The notes: generated by a model not told the origin, from the letters alone. Positions 14,040 to 23,923 are shown, counted from the stretch's first letter. The stretch: 64,000 nt of DNA from Streptomyces sp. BK208 (GCF_004364245.1 NZ_SOAV01000006.1:352232-416231); one strand, 5' to 3'. Numbers and translations are program-made.

Positions 14040-16529
14040 ATGAGCAGCCTCTTTGACGACAGCTTCCTGGCGAGCCTCCAGACCCCCCGGGGTCGCGACG
14101 AGGAACCCCCGCCGCCGCCCGAGGACGATCACGGACCGGAGCCGGTCCCGCACGATCTGTTCGGCGGGAAGTTCGACGTGCCTCCGGACCGGGACACCCA
14201 CTACCGGGACGGCGCCCCGCGCCCCGCCCTGGACGCCGCCGCCCTCCTGGAGGGGCTGAACGACAACCAGCGCGCCGCCGTCGTCCACTCCGGCTCCCCG
14301 CTGCTCATCGTGGCCGGCGCCGGCTCCGGCAAGACCCGCGTCCTCACCCACCGCATCGCCCACCTGCTGGCCGAGCGGCACGTCCACCCCGGGCAGATCC
14401 TCGCGATCACCTTCACCAACAAGGCCGCGGGCGAGATGAAGGAGCGGGTGGAGCAGCTCGTCGGCCCGCGGGCGAACGCGATGTGGGTCATGACCTTCCA
14501 CAGCGCCTGCGTCCGCATCCTGCGCCGCGAGTCCAAGAAGCTCGGCTTCACGTCGTCGTTCTCGATCTACGACGCCGCCGACTCCAAGCGGCTCATGGCG
14601 CTGGTCTGCCGGGACCTGGACCTGGACCCCAAGCGCTACCCGCCGAAGTCCTTCAGCGCGAAGATCAGCAACCTGAAGAACGAGCTGGTCGACGAGGAGG
14701 ACTTCGCCGCGCAGGCGGCCGACGGTTTCGAGAAGACCCTCGCCCAGGCCTACGCCATGTACCAGTCGCGGCTGCGCGAGGCCAACGCCCTCGACTTCGA
14801 CGACCTGATCATGACGACGGTCAACCTGCTCCGCGCCTTCCCCGACGTCGCCGAGCACTACCGCCGCCGCTTCCGGCACGTCCTGGTCGACGAGTACCAG
14901 GACACCAACCACGCCCAGTACGCCCTGGTGCGCGAGCTGGTCGGCGTGCCCTCGGAGCACCCCGTCGACGTGCCGCCGGAGGCCGAGGTCCCGCCCGCCG
15001 AGCTGTGCGTGGTGGGCGACGCCGACCAGTCGATCTACGCCTTCCGCGGCGCCACCATCCGCAACATCCTCCAGTTCGAGGAGGACTACCCGGACGCGAC
15101 GACGATCCTCCTGGAGCAGAACTACCGCTCCACGCAGACGATCCTCAGCGCCGCCAACGCGGTCATCGAGCGCAACGAGTCCCGCCGCCCCAAGAACCTG
15201 TGGACCAACCAGGGCAGCGGCGCGCAGATCACCGGGTACGTCGCCGACACCGAGCACGACGAGGCGCAGTTCGTCGCCGACGAGATAGACCGCCTCACCG
15301 ACGCGGGCGACGCGAAGGCCGGCGACGTCGCCGTCTTCTACCGGACCAACGCGCAGTCCCGCGTCTTCGAAGAGGTCTTCATCCGCACCGGCCTGCCCTA
15401 CAAGGTCGTCGGCGGCGTCCGCTTCTACGAGCGCAAGGAGGTCCGGGACGTCCTGGCCTACCTGCGGGTGCTGGCCAACCCGGAGGACTCGGTACCGCTG
15501 CGCCGCATCCTCAACGTCCCCAAGCGCGGCATCGGCGACCGCGCCGAGGCGATGATCGACGCCCTCGCGCAGCGCGAGAAGATCAGCTTCCCGCAGGCGC
15601 TGCGGCGCGTCGACGAGGCGTACGGCATGGCCGCGCGCTCGGCGAACGCCGTCAAGCGGTTCAACACGCTGATGGAGGACCTGCGCACCATCGTCGAGTC
15701 CGGCGCCGGACCGGCGACCGTCCTCGAGGCGATCCTCGAACGCACCGGCTACCTGGCCGAGTTGCAGGCGTCCACCGACCCGCAGGACGAGACCCGTATC
15801 GAGAACCTCCAGGAACTCGCGGCGGTCGCCCTGGAGTTCGAGCAGGAGCGGGCCGAGGGCGAGGAGGCCGGCACGCTGGCCGACTTCCTTGAGAAGGTCG
15901 CGCTCGTGGCGGACTCCGACCAGATCCCGGACGAGGAGGACGGCGACGGCGTCGTCACCCTGATGACCCTGCACACCGCCAAGGGTCTGGAGTTCCCGGT
16001 CGTCTTCCTCACCGGCATGGAGGACGGCGTGTTCCCGCACATGCGCGCCCTCGGTCAGGCCAAGGAACTGGAGGAGGAGCGGCGCCTCGCCTACGTCGGC
16101 ATCACGCGCGCCCGCGAGCGCCTCTACCTGACCCGGTCGACGCTGCGCAGCGCCTGGGGCCAGCCGTCGTACAACCCGCCCTCGCGGTTCCTGGAGGAAA
16201 TCCCGGCTCCCCACCTGGAGTGGAAGCGCACCGGGGCGAACGGGCCCGCGCCGTCGGCGGCGGTCTCGGGCGTGGCGGCCTCGCTGTCGTCGTCCCGGTC
16301 CCGCTCCTCGGCGTCGGGTGCGTCCGGCTTCGCCACCCGCCGGTCGTCCGGAGCCGAGCAGCCGACGGTCTCGCTGGCGGTCGGCGACCGCGTCACACAC
16401 GACCAGTTCGGCCTCGGCACGGTGGTCGGCGTCAAGGGCACCGGGTCGAACGCCGAGGCGACGATCGACTTCGGCGACACCAAGCCGAAGCGGCTGCTGC
16501 TGCGGTACGCGCCGGTGGAGAAGCTCTGA
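14040..16529 (+). CDS. pcrA: ATP-dependent DNA helicase PcrA/UvrD
   Basis: 829 residues, superfamily 1A 3'-5' helicase used in nucleotide excision repair and replication-fork maintenance. After an acidic, Pro-rich ~70-residue head come the Q motif (LNDNQRAAV), Walker A AGAGSGKT at 92-99, motif Ia (AITFTNKAAGEMKER), motif II DEYQDTN from residue 284, motif III (VGDADQSIYAFRGA), motif IV (LEQNYRST), motif V (TLHTAKGLEFPVVFL) and motif VI (EEERRLAYVGITRARERL). The C-terminal Tudor-like domain (VTHDQFGLGTVVGV) that binds RNA polymerase is intact. Length is somewhat above the ~780 typical of actinobacterial PcrA, owing to the head and a Ser-rich linker. Confidence 0.97.
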   Translation: MSSLFDDSFLASLQTPRGRDEEPPPPPEDDHGPEPVPHDLFGGKFDVPPDRDTHYRDGAPRPALDAAALLEGLNDNQRAAVVHSGSPLLIVAGAGSGKTRVLTHRIAHLLAERHVHPGQILAITFTNKAAGEMKERVEQLVGPRANAMWVMTFHSACVRILRRESKKLGFTSSFSIYDAADSKRLMALVCRDLDLDPKRYPPKSFSAKISNLKNELVDEEDFAAQAADGFEKTLAQAYAMYQSRLREANALDFDDLIMTTVNLLRAFPDVAEHYRRRFRHVLVDEYQDTNHAQYALVRELVGVPSEHPVDVPPEAEVPPAELCVVGDADQSIYAFRGATIRNILQFEEDYPDATTILLEQNYRSTQTILSAANAVIERNESRRPKNLWTNQGSGAQITGYVADTEHDEAQFVADEIDRLTDAGDAKAGDVAVFYRTNAQSRVFEEVFIRTGLPYKVVGGVRFYERKEVRDVLAYLRVLANPEDSVPLRRILNVPKRGIGDRAEAMIDALAQREKISFPQALRRVDEAYGMAARSANAVKRFNTLMEDLRTIVESGAGPATVLEAILERTGYLAELQASTDPQDETRIENLQELAAVALEFEQERAEGEEAGTLADFLEKVALVADSDQIPDEEDGDGVVTLMTLHTAKGLEFPVVFLTGMEDGVFPHMRALGQAKELEEERRLAYVGITRARERLYLTRSTLRSAWGQPSYNPPSRFLEEIPAPHLEWKRTGANGPAPSAAVSGVAASLSSSRSRSSASGASGFATRRSSGAEQPTVSLAVGDRVTHDQFGLGTVVGVKGTGSNAEATIDFGDTKPKRLLLRYAPVEKL

Positions 16530-16666
16530 GGGCGGGCCCAGGGGCGGCGCGGCGAGGGTCCGGGCTTCCGTCCGGGCCGGTCGTGGCCGCCCGGCCGGGC
16601 CGATCGCCGGTCCGTCCCGGCCGGGCGGTCTGTCCGTTCTGCCCGGTCTGCTGAGACGTTACGGCG

Positions 16667-18352
16667 TCACGTCGGGTTGAGGCCGTGGCTGCGCAGCCAC
16701 GGGAGCGGGTCGATCGACGAGCCACCCGCAGGGCGCACCTCGAAGTGCAGGTGCGGACCGGTGGAGTTGCCCGAGTCGCCGGAGAACGCGATCGCGTCGC
16801 CCGCTTTGACGGTCGTACCCGAGGGAACCTGGTAACCGGAGAGGTGGCAGTACCAGGTCTCCGTGCCGTCCTTCGCGGTCACGATCATCATGTTGCCGTA
16901 CGCGCTGTTGAACTGCGTCCGCACGGTGCCGTCGGTCGCCGCCATGACGGTCGTTCCCTGCATCACGGGGAAGTCGATGCCGGTGTGCGAGGACATCCAG
17001 TTGATGCCGGCCTGGCCGTAGTACGCGCTGAGGCCGTGTTGCTTGACGGGGAGCGCGAACTTGGGGCGCAGCCGCTCCTTGCGGGCCGCTTCCTCCGCCG
17101 CCCGCCTCTTCTCCGCGGCCTGCTCCGCCTTGAGGTCGATGCGCTCCTGCGTCCGGCTGGCGCGGTCCGCGAAGTCGTTGGCGCCGGCCGCCAGGCTCGT
17201 GAGCTGGGTGTCCAGGGTGTTGTTGGCGGCGGACGGTTTCACCGGCGCGGCCTGCGCGTTGCCCGGGTCCGGCGCCGACGCCGCGGTGTCCGTGCCCTCG
17301 TCCCCGGTCAGGTTGCCGACGGACGCGGCGGCGATACCGGCGACGCTCATCACGCAGGCCGAGGGGACGGCGATGGTCAGCAGCGCGGAGCGCTTCGCGG
17401 GCTGACGGCGACGGGAACGCGCCCCGGCGCGAGAGCCGGCGCGGGCCGCCGGGATCCGGGCGGCCGACGTGCTCTCCTCCTGGCCGTCCAGGAGACCGGT
17501 TACCGCGGGGAGTTCGCCGGTGGCGGCCAACTCGCCGTCGTAGGGCGCTGATTCGGCCGGTTCCGCCGGTACGGCGAAGTCGGCGTCCGCGGCGACGGGC
17601 GAGCCGTCCGGCGGGGTGTCGTCCGGGACGGGGTGCCCGGCCGGACCGGTCGGGTCCTCGACCGCGGCGGCGGGGTTAGCGTTCCACTGAGTGGCGTCGT
17701 AGGCGCCGGTGTCCATCGGACCGCCCGCGAACGCGCCGGTGTGGAACGTGCCGGTCGCGAAGGCGCTCACATCGAAGGCGCCGGTGTCGTGCGGGCCGGA
17801 GTCGGGCGCGCCGGTGTCGAACGCGCCGGTGTGGAAGGCGCCGGTGTCGAAGGTCTGCGTGCCCCAGTGCCACTGCTGGGTCCCGTCGGCCGGTCCGCCC
17901 GACTGGTCCGGCGAACTCCAGGCCCCGGTGTCCCACTGCCCCGTGGCCTCGCCCGTCGCCTGCGGCGGTACGGGGCCCGGCTGCTGCTGGTATCCGGCCG
18001 TCCAGGACGTCGTGTCGTAGGCGCCCGTGTCGTAGGCGGCGTGGTGCTGGGCCGCGTACGCGTCGTAGGGCAGGTGCTGCGCGCCGTCCGTGGACCACTG
18101 GGTGGCGTCGTGCGCGCCCGTGGCGTCGTGGGTGCCGGGGTAGTGGCCCGGCATGCTGCCGAAGAGGGGGTCCGCGTCGAAGGCCGAGGAGTCGATCCCG
18201 CCGGTGGAGAAACCGGTGGTCTCGTAGCCGCCGTACGTGGTGAGGTCGCCGTACTGGGCCTCCCCTGTGCCGTACGACGCGTACTGCGCCGATGCGGCGT
18301 CGGAAGCCGGAGCCGGGGTGGTCGTGCTCCCCGACGGGTGACGGTCGTTCAC
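16667..18352 (-). CDS. membrane-anchored M23 peptidase with TGAF repeats
   Basis: 561 residues from a GTG preceded by GAGAAG. The first ~300 residues have no signal peptide and are rich in Gly, Thr, Asp, Phe and Tyr. They include a run of short degenerate repeats of the form F-D/H-T-G-A (FDTGAFHTGAFDTGAPDSG and similar, about 165-220). Basic residues (GARSRRRQPAKR) then precede one membrane helix (ALLTIAVPSACVMSVAGIAA). A coiled coil (KAEQAAEKRRAAEEAARKER) leads to the C-terminal M23 domain with HTGIDF (His, Asp) and HLHFEV zinc ligands. Topology is therefore repeats inside, peptidase outside. It trims wall cross-bridges or regulates other hydrolases. Confidence 0.9.
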   Translation of the reverse strand: MNDRHPSGSTTTPAPASDAASAQYASYGTGEAQYGDLTTYGGYETTGFSTGGIDSSAFDADPLFGSMPGHYPGTHDATGAHDATQWSTDGAQHLPYDAYAAQHHAAYDTGAYDTTSWTAGYQQQPGPVPPQATGEATGQWDTGAWSSPDQSGGPADGTQQWHWGTQTFDTGAFHTGAFDTGAPDSGPHDTGAFDVSAFATGTFHTGAFAGGPMDTGAYDATQWNANPAAAVEDPTGPAGHPVPDDTPPDGSPVAADADFAVPAEPAESAPYDGELAATGELPAVTGLLDGQEESTSAARIPAARAGSRAGARSRRRQPAKRSALLTIAVPSACVMSVAGIAAASVGNLTGDEGTDTAASAPDPGNAQAAPVKPSAANNTLDTQLTSLAAGANDFADRASRTQERIDLKAEQAAEKRRAAEEAARKERLRPKFALPVKQHGLSAYYGQAGINWMSSHTGIDFPVMQGTTVMAATDGTVRTQFNSAYGNMMIVTAKDGTETWYCHLSGYQVPSGTTVKAGDAIAFSGDSGNSTGPHLHFEVRPAGGSSIDPLPWLRSHGLNPT

Positions 18353-18519
18353 CAACTTCTCTTTCGCCTCGACAACAGGGGCTGCCAGAGCAGTGCGGCG
18401 ACTGTACCCGGCGGTATACGGGCACGACAATCTTCGGCAGGTTTCATGCCCGAAGGAAACGGGCAATCGGCCGTGTTTTGGGGGAGGGCGGGCGCGGGTT
18501 TGGCTTTGTGTTCGACTGT

Positions 18520-18535
18520 CGTTCGAGTCCGAACG
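18520..18535. terminator. small inverted repeat after the lipase gene
   Basis: CGTTCG / CGAACG around a 4-base loop, directly downstream of the lipase stop on the minus strand. A weak terminator at best. A minus-strand TTGTCG-N18-TACAGT pair (about 18401-18430) between it and the M23 start could be the M23 promoter. Confidence 0.35.
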
Positions 18536-18548
18536 GGTTGCGTCGGCC

Positions 18549-19556
18549 TCAGGCGATGGTCAGCCCGCCGGCTCGTTCGTCCGTGTCCGTCGCCGTTTCG
18601 CTCCCCGCTTCCGGTTCGGCCGTGTCGAGTGCCTGCCGAACGCCCGTGGCGACGGTGGGGTGCACCGGCAGGGCGAGATGGCCGATGCCGCTCACCCGTA
18701 CGTTCTCCACGCTCAGGTCGGGGTGGTCGAGGCAGGCCGTCTCCAGCGGGTCCATCACGCGGTCCAGGTCGCTCCAGAAGCTGACGAACCGGGTGCGGCA
18801 ACCGGGCGCCGGTCCGGTCAGCTCCTCGATCACCGCCGACCCGGGGCGCATCTGGCGCACGATGGGGTGCGCGTTCGCCAGCGGGACCACCCTGGTGCCG
18901 GCGTGCGGGGTGCCGAGGGTGACGAGGGTGCGGACCCGGCGGTCTCCGCCGAGGCGCTGCACGTAGTAGCGGGCGATCAGGCCGCCCAGGCTGTGTCCGA
19001 CGACGTCGACGCGCTCGCTGCCCGTCCGCTCGCAGATCTCCTCGATGTGCCGGCCGAGCAACTCGGCGGCGGTACGGATGTCGCAGGTCAGGGGGGAGTA
19101 GTTCAGCGACTCGATCTCGTGCCTGCCGTGCTGGACCAGGCTGCGGCGCAGCAGCAGGAAGACCGACCGGTTGTCGATGAAGCCGTGCAGCAGGACCACC
19201 GGGGGGCTGACGGGGACCGGCAGCCTGGAGGGCTGAGGGGACGGCTGCGCGTCATCCTGCGCGTCCCGGGGCCCCGTCGGCCGCAGAGCCTGGACCGGGC
19301 GGCGCTCCTGGACGATCCCCGAGGGATAGAGGAGGAGATGCCCGGCGAGGATCGCGGCCTCCAGTGCGCTCGCCTTCAGGAGGGTCAGGGAGAGCCCCGT
19401 CAGCCGGCCCGGCAGTGCCGCCACGTCGGACAGCCCCCGGATCGCCGGGAGCCCGGGAATGCCGGGGAGTCCGGAAAGCCCCGGGAGGGCCGGCAGGCCG
19501 GGCAGGAGACGCTGGAAGAGCGGGAGAAGGGGCAGTGCTGCCGTGGTGACCTTCAT
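18549..19556 (-). CDS. alpha/beta-hydrolase lipase/esterase
   Basis: 335 residues from an ATG with AGGAGG 7 bases upstream. The N-terminus is unusual: Leu/Pro/Gly tandem motifs (LPGLPALPGLSGLPGIPGLP) lead into a hydrophobic stretch, perhaps a membrane-associated helix. The hydrolase core has an oxyanion strand (VVLLHGF), the nucleophile elbow GHSLGG, and a C-terminal His in SGIGHLALPVHP; the acid is probably in a DHPDLSVEN-region loop. The overall form matches secreted or membrane-bound bacterial triacylglycerol lipases (LipA/EstA-like). Same strand as the M23 gene, 196 bases upstream. Confidence 0.8.
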   Translation of the reverse strand: MKVTTAALPLLPLFQRLLPGLPALPGLSGLPGIPGLPAIRGLSDVAALPGRLTGLSLTLLKASALEAAILAGHLLLYPSGIVQERRPVQALRPTGPRDAQDDAQPSPQPSRLPVPVSPPVVLLHGFIDNRSVFLLLRRSLVQHGRHEIESLNYSPLTCDIRTAAELLGRHIEEICERTGSERVDVVGHSLGGLIARYYVQRLGGDRRVRTLVTLGTPHAGTRVVPLANAHPIVRQMRPGSAVIEELTGPAPGCRTRFVSFWSDLDRVMDPLETACLDHPDLSVENVRVSGIGHLALPVHPTVATGVRQALDTAEPEAGSETATDTDERAGGLTIA

Positions 19557-19622
19557 GGGCCGACCTCCTGTCGGCACGCGCAGGGACGCCTCTGTCCCTC
19601 GTGTGCCCTCGTGGAGAGCCGT

Positions 19623-19634
19623 AACACCGGTGTT
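19623..19634. promoter_or_regulatory. palindrome upstream of the lipase gene
   Basis: AACACCGGTGTT, a perfect 12-bp palindrome 67 bases upstream of the lipase start. Possible operator. The rest of 19635-19980, between the lipase and icmB, shows no supported gene. Confidence 0.35.
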
Positions 19635-19980
19635 TCGTGGTGTTTGCGAGGTTTAAGTCCGCTCGAGTGTCCTGAGGTGCGTCGATTAGGAGGCCTGTGG
19701 TGGAGGGGAACGACGGCGAGGCTCGCCGCCGACCCGTGCTGCCCTCGCTGCGGCTCTGGCGTGCGCATGGTGTCGCCGCGTCCCATAGCGGTCGCGGCGA
19801 ACATGTCCCACCATGTGATTTCCCCCTCTGTATCCACCGCGAAACTGCCGGTTGCGGGATGCTGGGGATAACGTTCGTTCACTTCCCCGGACGTTGTGGT
19901 GCGGGGTTTCCGCGCCGCGAGGACGGAAGTGTGCGGTACTTGTCGGTACGGATGGATGTAGTCGCTTCATGGAGGCAGTG

Positions 19981-20397
<417 letters not shown>

Positions 20398-20440
20398 CCG
20401 CGGCCCGCTCCGCCGGTGCGGGTATGTCGCACCGGCGCCG

Positions 20441-20625
20441 TCACGGGCGTGGCTCGGACGGTCGCGGGCGTGCGTCGGACGGCGCGAGCGTGGCTCGGAC
20501 GGCGCGAGCATGGCTCGGACCGCCACGGGCGTGGCCACGGCGGCTTCGAGTGTCACGGTCATGGCCTGAGCCCTACGGTCATGGCCTGGAGTGTCACGGT
20601 CACGGCTCGGACCGCCGCGGCCGCG
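20441..20625. repeat. imperfect ~20-bp tandem repeats downstream of icmB
   Basis: The word TCGGAC recurs at about 20454, 20475, 20495 and 20515 (spacing 20-21 bases) within GGCTCGGACGGCGCGAGC-like units. ACGGTCATGGCCTG then occurs twice further right and GGCTCGGACCG returns at 20604. The open frame across it encodes only Arg/His/Gly-rich low complexity, so I do not call a gene. Confidence 0.5.
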
Positions 20626-20640
20626 GGCAGGGGCGGCGTC

Positions 20641-22620
20641 CTACCCCGCCCGGAGCTCCTCGGTCATCGCCGCCCGTAGGCGCAGGGTCGTGACGAGCCG
20701 CTGGAACGCCTCCGCCCAGTACCCTCCGGCGCCCGGCGACGCGTCCTCCGACTCGTCCGGTATCGCCAGCAGGCCGTCGAGGCGGCCCGCGTCCGCCGGG
20801 TCGAGGCAGCGTTCGGCCAGGCCCATGACCCCGCTGAAACTCCACGGGTAGCTCCCGGCGTCCCGGGCGATGTCCAGCGCGTCGACCACCGCCCGGCCGA
20901 GCGGCACCGCCCACGGCACCGCGCACACGCCGAGCAGCTGGAACGCCTCGGACAAGCCGTGCGTCGCGATGAACCCGGCGACCCACTCGGCGCGTTCACC
21001 GGGGCCCAGGGTGCCGAGCAGCTTGGCCCGCTCGGCCAGGGACACCGCGCCGGGGCCGCCGGCCTCGGGCGCCGTGGGCGCTCCCAGCAGCGCTCGCGCC
21101 CACGCGCCGTCGCGCTGCCGTACCGCCGCACGGCACCACGCCGCGTGCAGCTCGCTCTGCCAGCCTTCCGACACCGGCAGGGCGACGATCTCCTCGGGGG
21201 TCCGCCCGGCCAGCCGGACCGACCAGGTGGCGAGCGGTGCCGCCTCCGCCAACTGACCGAACCACCAGGACCGTTCACCCCGTCCGGCGGGCGGCCGGGC
21301 CACGACGCCGTCCCGCTCCATGGCCGCGTCGCACTCGTAGGGCGGCTCGACGACGATCGCCGACGGCGTGAGGGCGCGGTCGAGGGACACGCATGTCGCG
21401 GCCCGGGCTCCCATCCGCGCCGCCAGGGCCGAGTGCGGCAGTGCCGTGAGCAACTCCGCGGCCGTGGCGCGTACGTTGCGGCTGCGGTCGGTCAACGCCT
21501 GCTCCAGGAAGGGCTCGTCCGCCGGTTCCAGCCCCGTCCGCAACGAGTCGAGGAACATCAACCGGTCCTCGGCCCGCTCCGTCGCCCAGGTCGACGCCAG
21601 CAGCGCGCGTGCGCCCGCCGGGTCGCGGGCCCGCAGGGAGGACAGCAGAGCCACCCGCTCGGCGAACAGACCCTCGTCCCAGAGCCGCCGCACCCGCTGT
21701 GCGGCACCGGACCCGGGCGGCACGGGAACGTCACCGGAGGCCGCCGACGCACGGAGGGCGAACCGCCAGTCCGGGTTCAACCGGGCCAGCCACAGGGCCC
21801 GCGGCCCCGCGAACCTCAGCGCCGCGGGCCGCAGATCCGTACGCCCTCGCGCGGCGTCCAGCAGCGCCGGGAGCGCCTGGGGCGGCGCCGCGAAACCGCG
21901 GGCGTTCGCCGTCGCCAGCCACTGGGGCAGCAACTCCATCAGGTCGGGCGCGCTGCCCCTGCGGCCGCCGCCCGCGGTGCCGGGGCGGTCGCTGAGCAGG
22001 GTCGTGAGCCGACGGGCCGCCGCGGCCGGCAACGGCGGGCGGGGATCCTCGGGCGCGGGCTCGGGGCGCCGCGCCGCCCGGGCCGGGCGCAGTCCCGCGC
22101 GGCGTCGGACGGTCTGCGCGGCCGCCGCGTCCAGCAGCGCGTACGCGGCGGCCGACCCGCGCTCTCCGCCCGGTGGAGTGCGCCGGTCCGTACCCAGCAA
22201 CGCCGAGGTGACCAGCGTCTCCCAGACGCCGGGGCCGGGAGCGGGCGTGGGCTTGGGTTCGGGTGCTGGGGTGAGGTCGGGGGCCGGCGTGGGTTCGGGA
22301 GCCGCCGTGGGACCGGGGGCCGCCGTGGGGCTGGGGGCCGCCGTGGGCTGGGAGGAGGGCATCGGCGCGTGGGCGGTCGGTGTCGGTCGGGAGGCGAGGC
22401 CGGTCTCCGGTGCCGGTGCGGATGCCGGTCCCGGTGTCGGCTCTGGAGACGTTGCCTGTGCTGGAGACGCTGCTGATGGTGGTGCCGGGTCCTGTGCGGC
22501 GGTGGCCTGCGGCAGGGGAACGGCGCGTGGCGCGGCGGCTGATTCGTGCACCGTGGAGGCCGCTGGCCGGGTGGTCGGCACCGGGGTGCAGATGTCGGCG
22601 GGGGCGGGCGTCCTGGTCAT
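20641..22620 (-). CDS. DUF5691 family protein with Pro-rich N-terminal extension
   Basis: 659 residues, with GGAGAGGGG before the ATG. The first ~160 residues are Pro/Ala/Thr repeats (units of PTAAPxP type), which I take to be a disordered extension added to the ~500-residue family core. The core starts at GVWETLVTSALLGTDRRTPPGG and continues as HEAT-like helical repeats (LRARDPAGARALL, FLEQALTDRSRNVRATAAEL), ending in MTEELRAG. Family function is unknown. It lies 43 bases downstream of the SWIM-family gene and across a divergent promoter from MoxR, DUF5682 and VWA genes, a co-occurrence I recall in many actinobacteria. Confidence 0.8.
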   Translation of the reverse strand: MTRTPAPADICTPVPTTRPAASTVHESAAAPRAVPLPQATAAQDPAPPSAASPAQATSPEPTPGPASAPAPETGLASRPTPTAHAPMPSSQPTAAPSPTAAPGPTAAPEPTPAPDLTPAPEPKPTPAPGPGVWETLVTSALLGTDRRTPPGGERGSAAAYALLDAAAAQTVRRRAGLRPARAARRPEPAPEDPRPPLPAAAARRLTTLLSDRPGTAGGGRRGSAPDLMELLPQWLATANARGFAAPPQALPALLDAARGRTDLRPAALRFAGPRALWLARLNPDWRFALRASAASGDVPVPPGSGAAQRVRRLWDEGLFAERVALLSSLRARDPAGARALLASTWATERAEDRLMFLDSLRTGLEPADEPFLEQALTDRSRNVRATAAELLTALPHSALAARMGARAATCVSLDRALTPSAIVVEPPYECDAAMERDGVVARPPAGRGERSWWFGQLAEAAPLATWSVRLAGRTPEEIVALPVSEGWQSELHAAWCRAAVRQRDGAWARALLGAPTAPEAGGPGAVSLAERAKLLGTLGPGERAEWVAGFIATHGLSEAFQLLGVCAVPWAVPLGRAVVDALDIARDAGSYPWSFSGVMGLAERCLDPADAGRLDGLLAIPDESEDASPGAGGYWAEAFQRLVTTLRLRAAMTEELRAG

Positions 22621-22663
22621 GTGGTCCCCTCTCCTTCCGGTCTGGTTCCCTCACTTGGTCGGA

Positions 22664-23905
22664 TCAACGGAGCGGCACCGCCGCGCCCGGCCCGGCCGGC
22701 CAGGCCGTCAGTGGTGTGAAGCCCCGGTGGCCGCACTCGCCGAAGACCGTGACGGGAGCACCGCCCGACAGAGCGACCAGCCGCCACAGGCCGGGTTGAC
22801 TCCCGGTGGACCGGGTGAGCGGCAGCGCCGTGTCCCCGTCCGCGTCCGCCAGTTGCCAGCCGTCGCCGTCCGGTACCGGGACCACCCGCTCCAAGGTCAC
22901 CGGCACCGAGTCCAGCCACGGGTCGTCGCGGAGCGCGTCGCCGTACCGGGCGGTCGCCTGCGGCGTCGTCACCCCGCTCGGGCGGATGCGTGCCGCCCGG
23001 GGCGGTGCGAACCGTCGGCCCAGGGCGACTCGCCGCCGGCCCGCACCCGGATACGCGGAGACCTCCGCATCCAGGGCCAGTCCCACCGGCAGCGCCAGCT
23101 CCGGTGCCCGTCCCGCGGCGCCGTAGGAGAGGAGCAGCGCCGTGCGGTCCGACTCCGCGCCGTACAGCCACACACGACGGGTCGTCAGCCGGGCGTCCAC
23201 GGTGTCGTACTGGGCGAGGACCAGCCAGTGGTCCCGTACCGGCGGGCCGTCGGCGGACGCCTGCAGGCCCACGCGGGACCGGACGGTCGCCGCCAGGTCG
23301 TCCGGCAGCCGCGCGCGGCACAACCAGCCCTGGTCGAGCAGGTGGAGGAGGGCGCACTCCTCAAGCAGCCGCACCGGCCAGCCGGGCCCCGACGACGGTA
23401 CGGCGCCCAGCTCCCGTACGCGCGAGGCCAGTCCCGGTGCCTGGGCGTCGACCATGCGGGCCGCCGTCTCCTCCCACAGCCCGTAGTCCCCCTGCTCGAC
23501 GCCGGCCAGACCGCCGCGCAGGAGATCCGCGAGCCGCTGCTCCAACTCCGTGGCGCCCGCCGTGATCCGCTCGGCTCGCCGCTCCGCCCGACGCCGGGCC
23601 GCTTCCGGGTCACCGGACGTGGACGCGGACGGAGAGGCGGGCGCGGTGGCGTCCGCCGTCTCCCCCTCCTCCGGCCCGCGCGGTCCGGCTCTCCAGCCCT
23701 CGACCCGATCGGATGCCATCCCCTCCGGCTCCGGAACGGCGCTCTCCTCGCCCGGTCCCCGTGTCACCCCCGCACCGTCCTCTCGTCGCAACTCCCCGCA
23801 CCACGACTCCACCGCGCCGAAGCCGCCGTCCGCGCCGCGTGACACGGCGTCGGGTGGCGACGTCGGCGACCGGTCCGTGGTCCGGCGCACCCCCTCGTGA
23901 GTCAT
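22664..23905 (-). CDS. SWIM-family protein lacking the zinc finger
   Basis: 413 residues from the ATG at 23905. The body (about 100-413: AARRRAERRAERITAGATEL, DYGLWEETAARMVDAQAPGL, SSGPGWPVRLLEECALL, through DPWLDSVPVTLERVVPVP and FGECGHRGFTPLTAWP) is that of the SWIM zinc finger family found next to DUF5691. In that family the N-terminal ~90 residues carry CxC...CxH. Here the start MTHEGVRRTTD still resembles the family, but the segment that should hold CSC...CKH is missing; the text jumps to GPGEESAVPEPEG. I see only isolated Cys39 (SWCGE). Likely an in-frame deletion and decay of the zinc finger, with an otherwise intact protein. Confidence 0.75.
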   Translation of the reverse strand: MTHEGVRRTTDRSPTSPPDAVSRGADGGFGAVESWCGELRREDGAGVTRGPGEESAVPEPEGMASDRVEGWRAGPRGPEEGETADATAPASPSASTSGDPEAARRRAERRAERITAGATELEQRLADLLRGGLAGVEQGDYGLWEETAARMVDAQAPGLASRVRELGAVPSSGPGWPVRLLEECALLHLLDQGWLCRARLPDDLAATVRSRVGLQASADGPPVRDHWLVLAQYDTVDARLTTRRVWLYGAESDRTALLLSYGAAGRAPELALPVGLALDAEVSAYPGAGRRRVALGRRFAPPRAARIRPSGVTTPQATARYGDALRDDPWLDSVPVTLERVVPVPDGDGWQLADADGDTALPLTRSTGSQPGLWRLVALSGGAPVTVFGECGHRGFTPLTAWPAGPGAAVPLR

Positions 23906-23923
23906 GACATCGAAGGTAGGTCC

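Noticed and set aside
13932..16400. 822-codon minus-strand frame opposite pcrA
   Set aside because: Antisense shadow of a clearly functional helicase; Gly/Val/Leu/Asp-rich text typical of the complement of GC-biased codons.
18520..18545. GTTCGAGTCC, resembling a tRNA T-arm
   Set aside because: No acceptor, D or anticodon arms around it and no CCA end; it is part of a small hairpin after the lipase gene.
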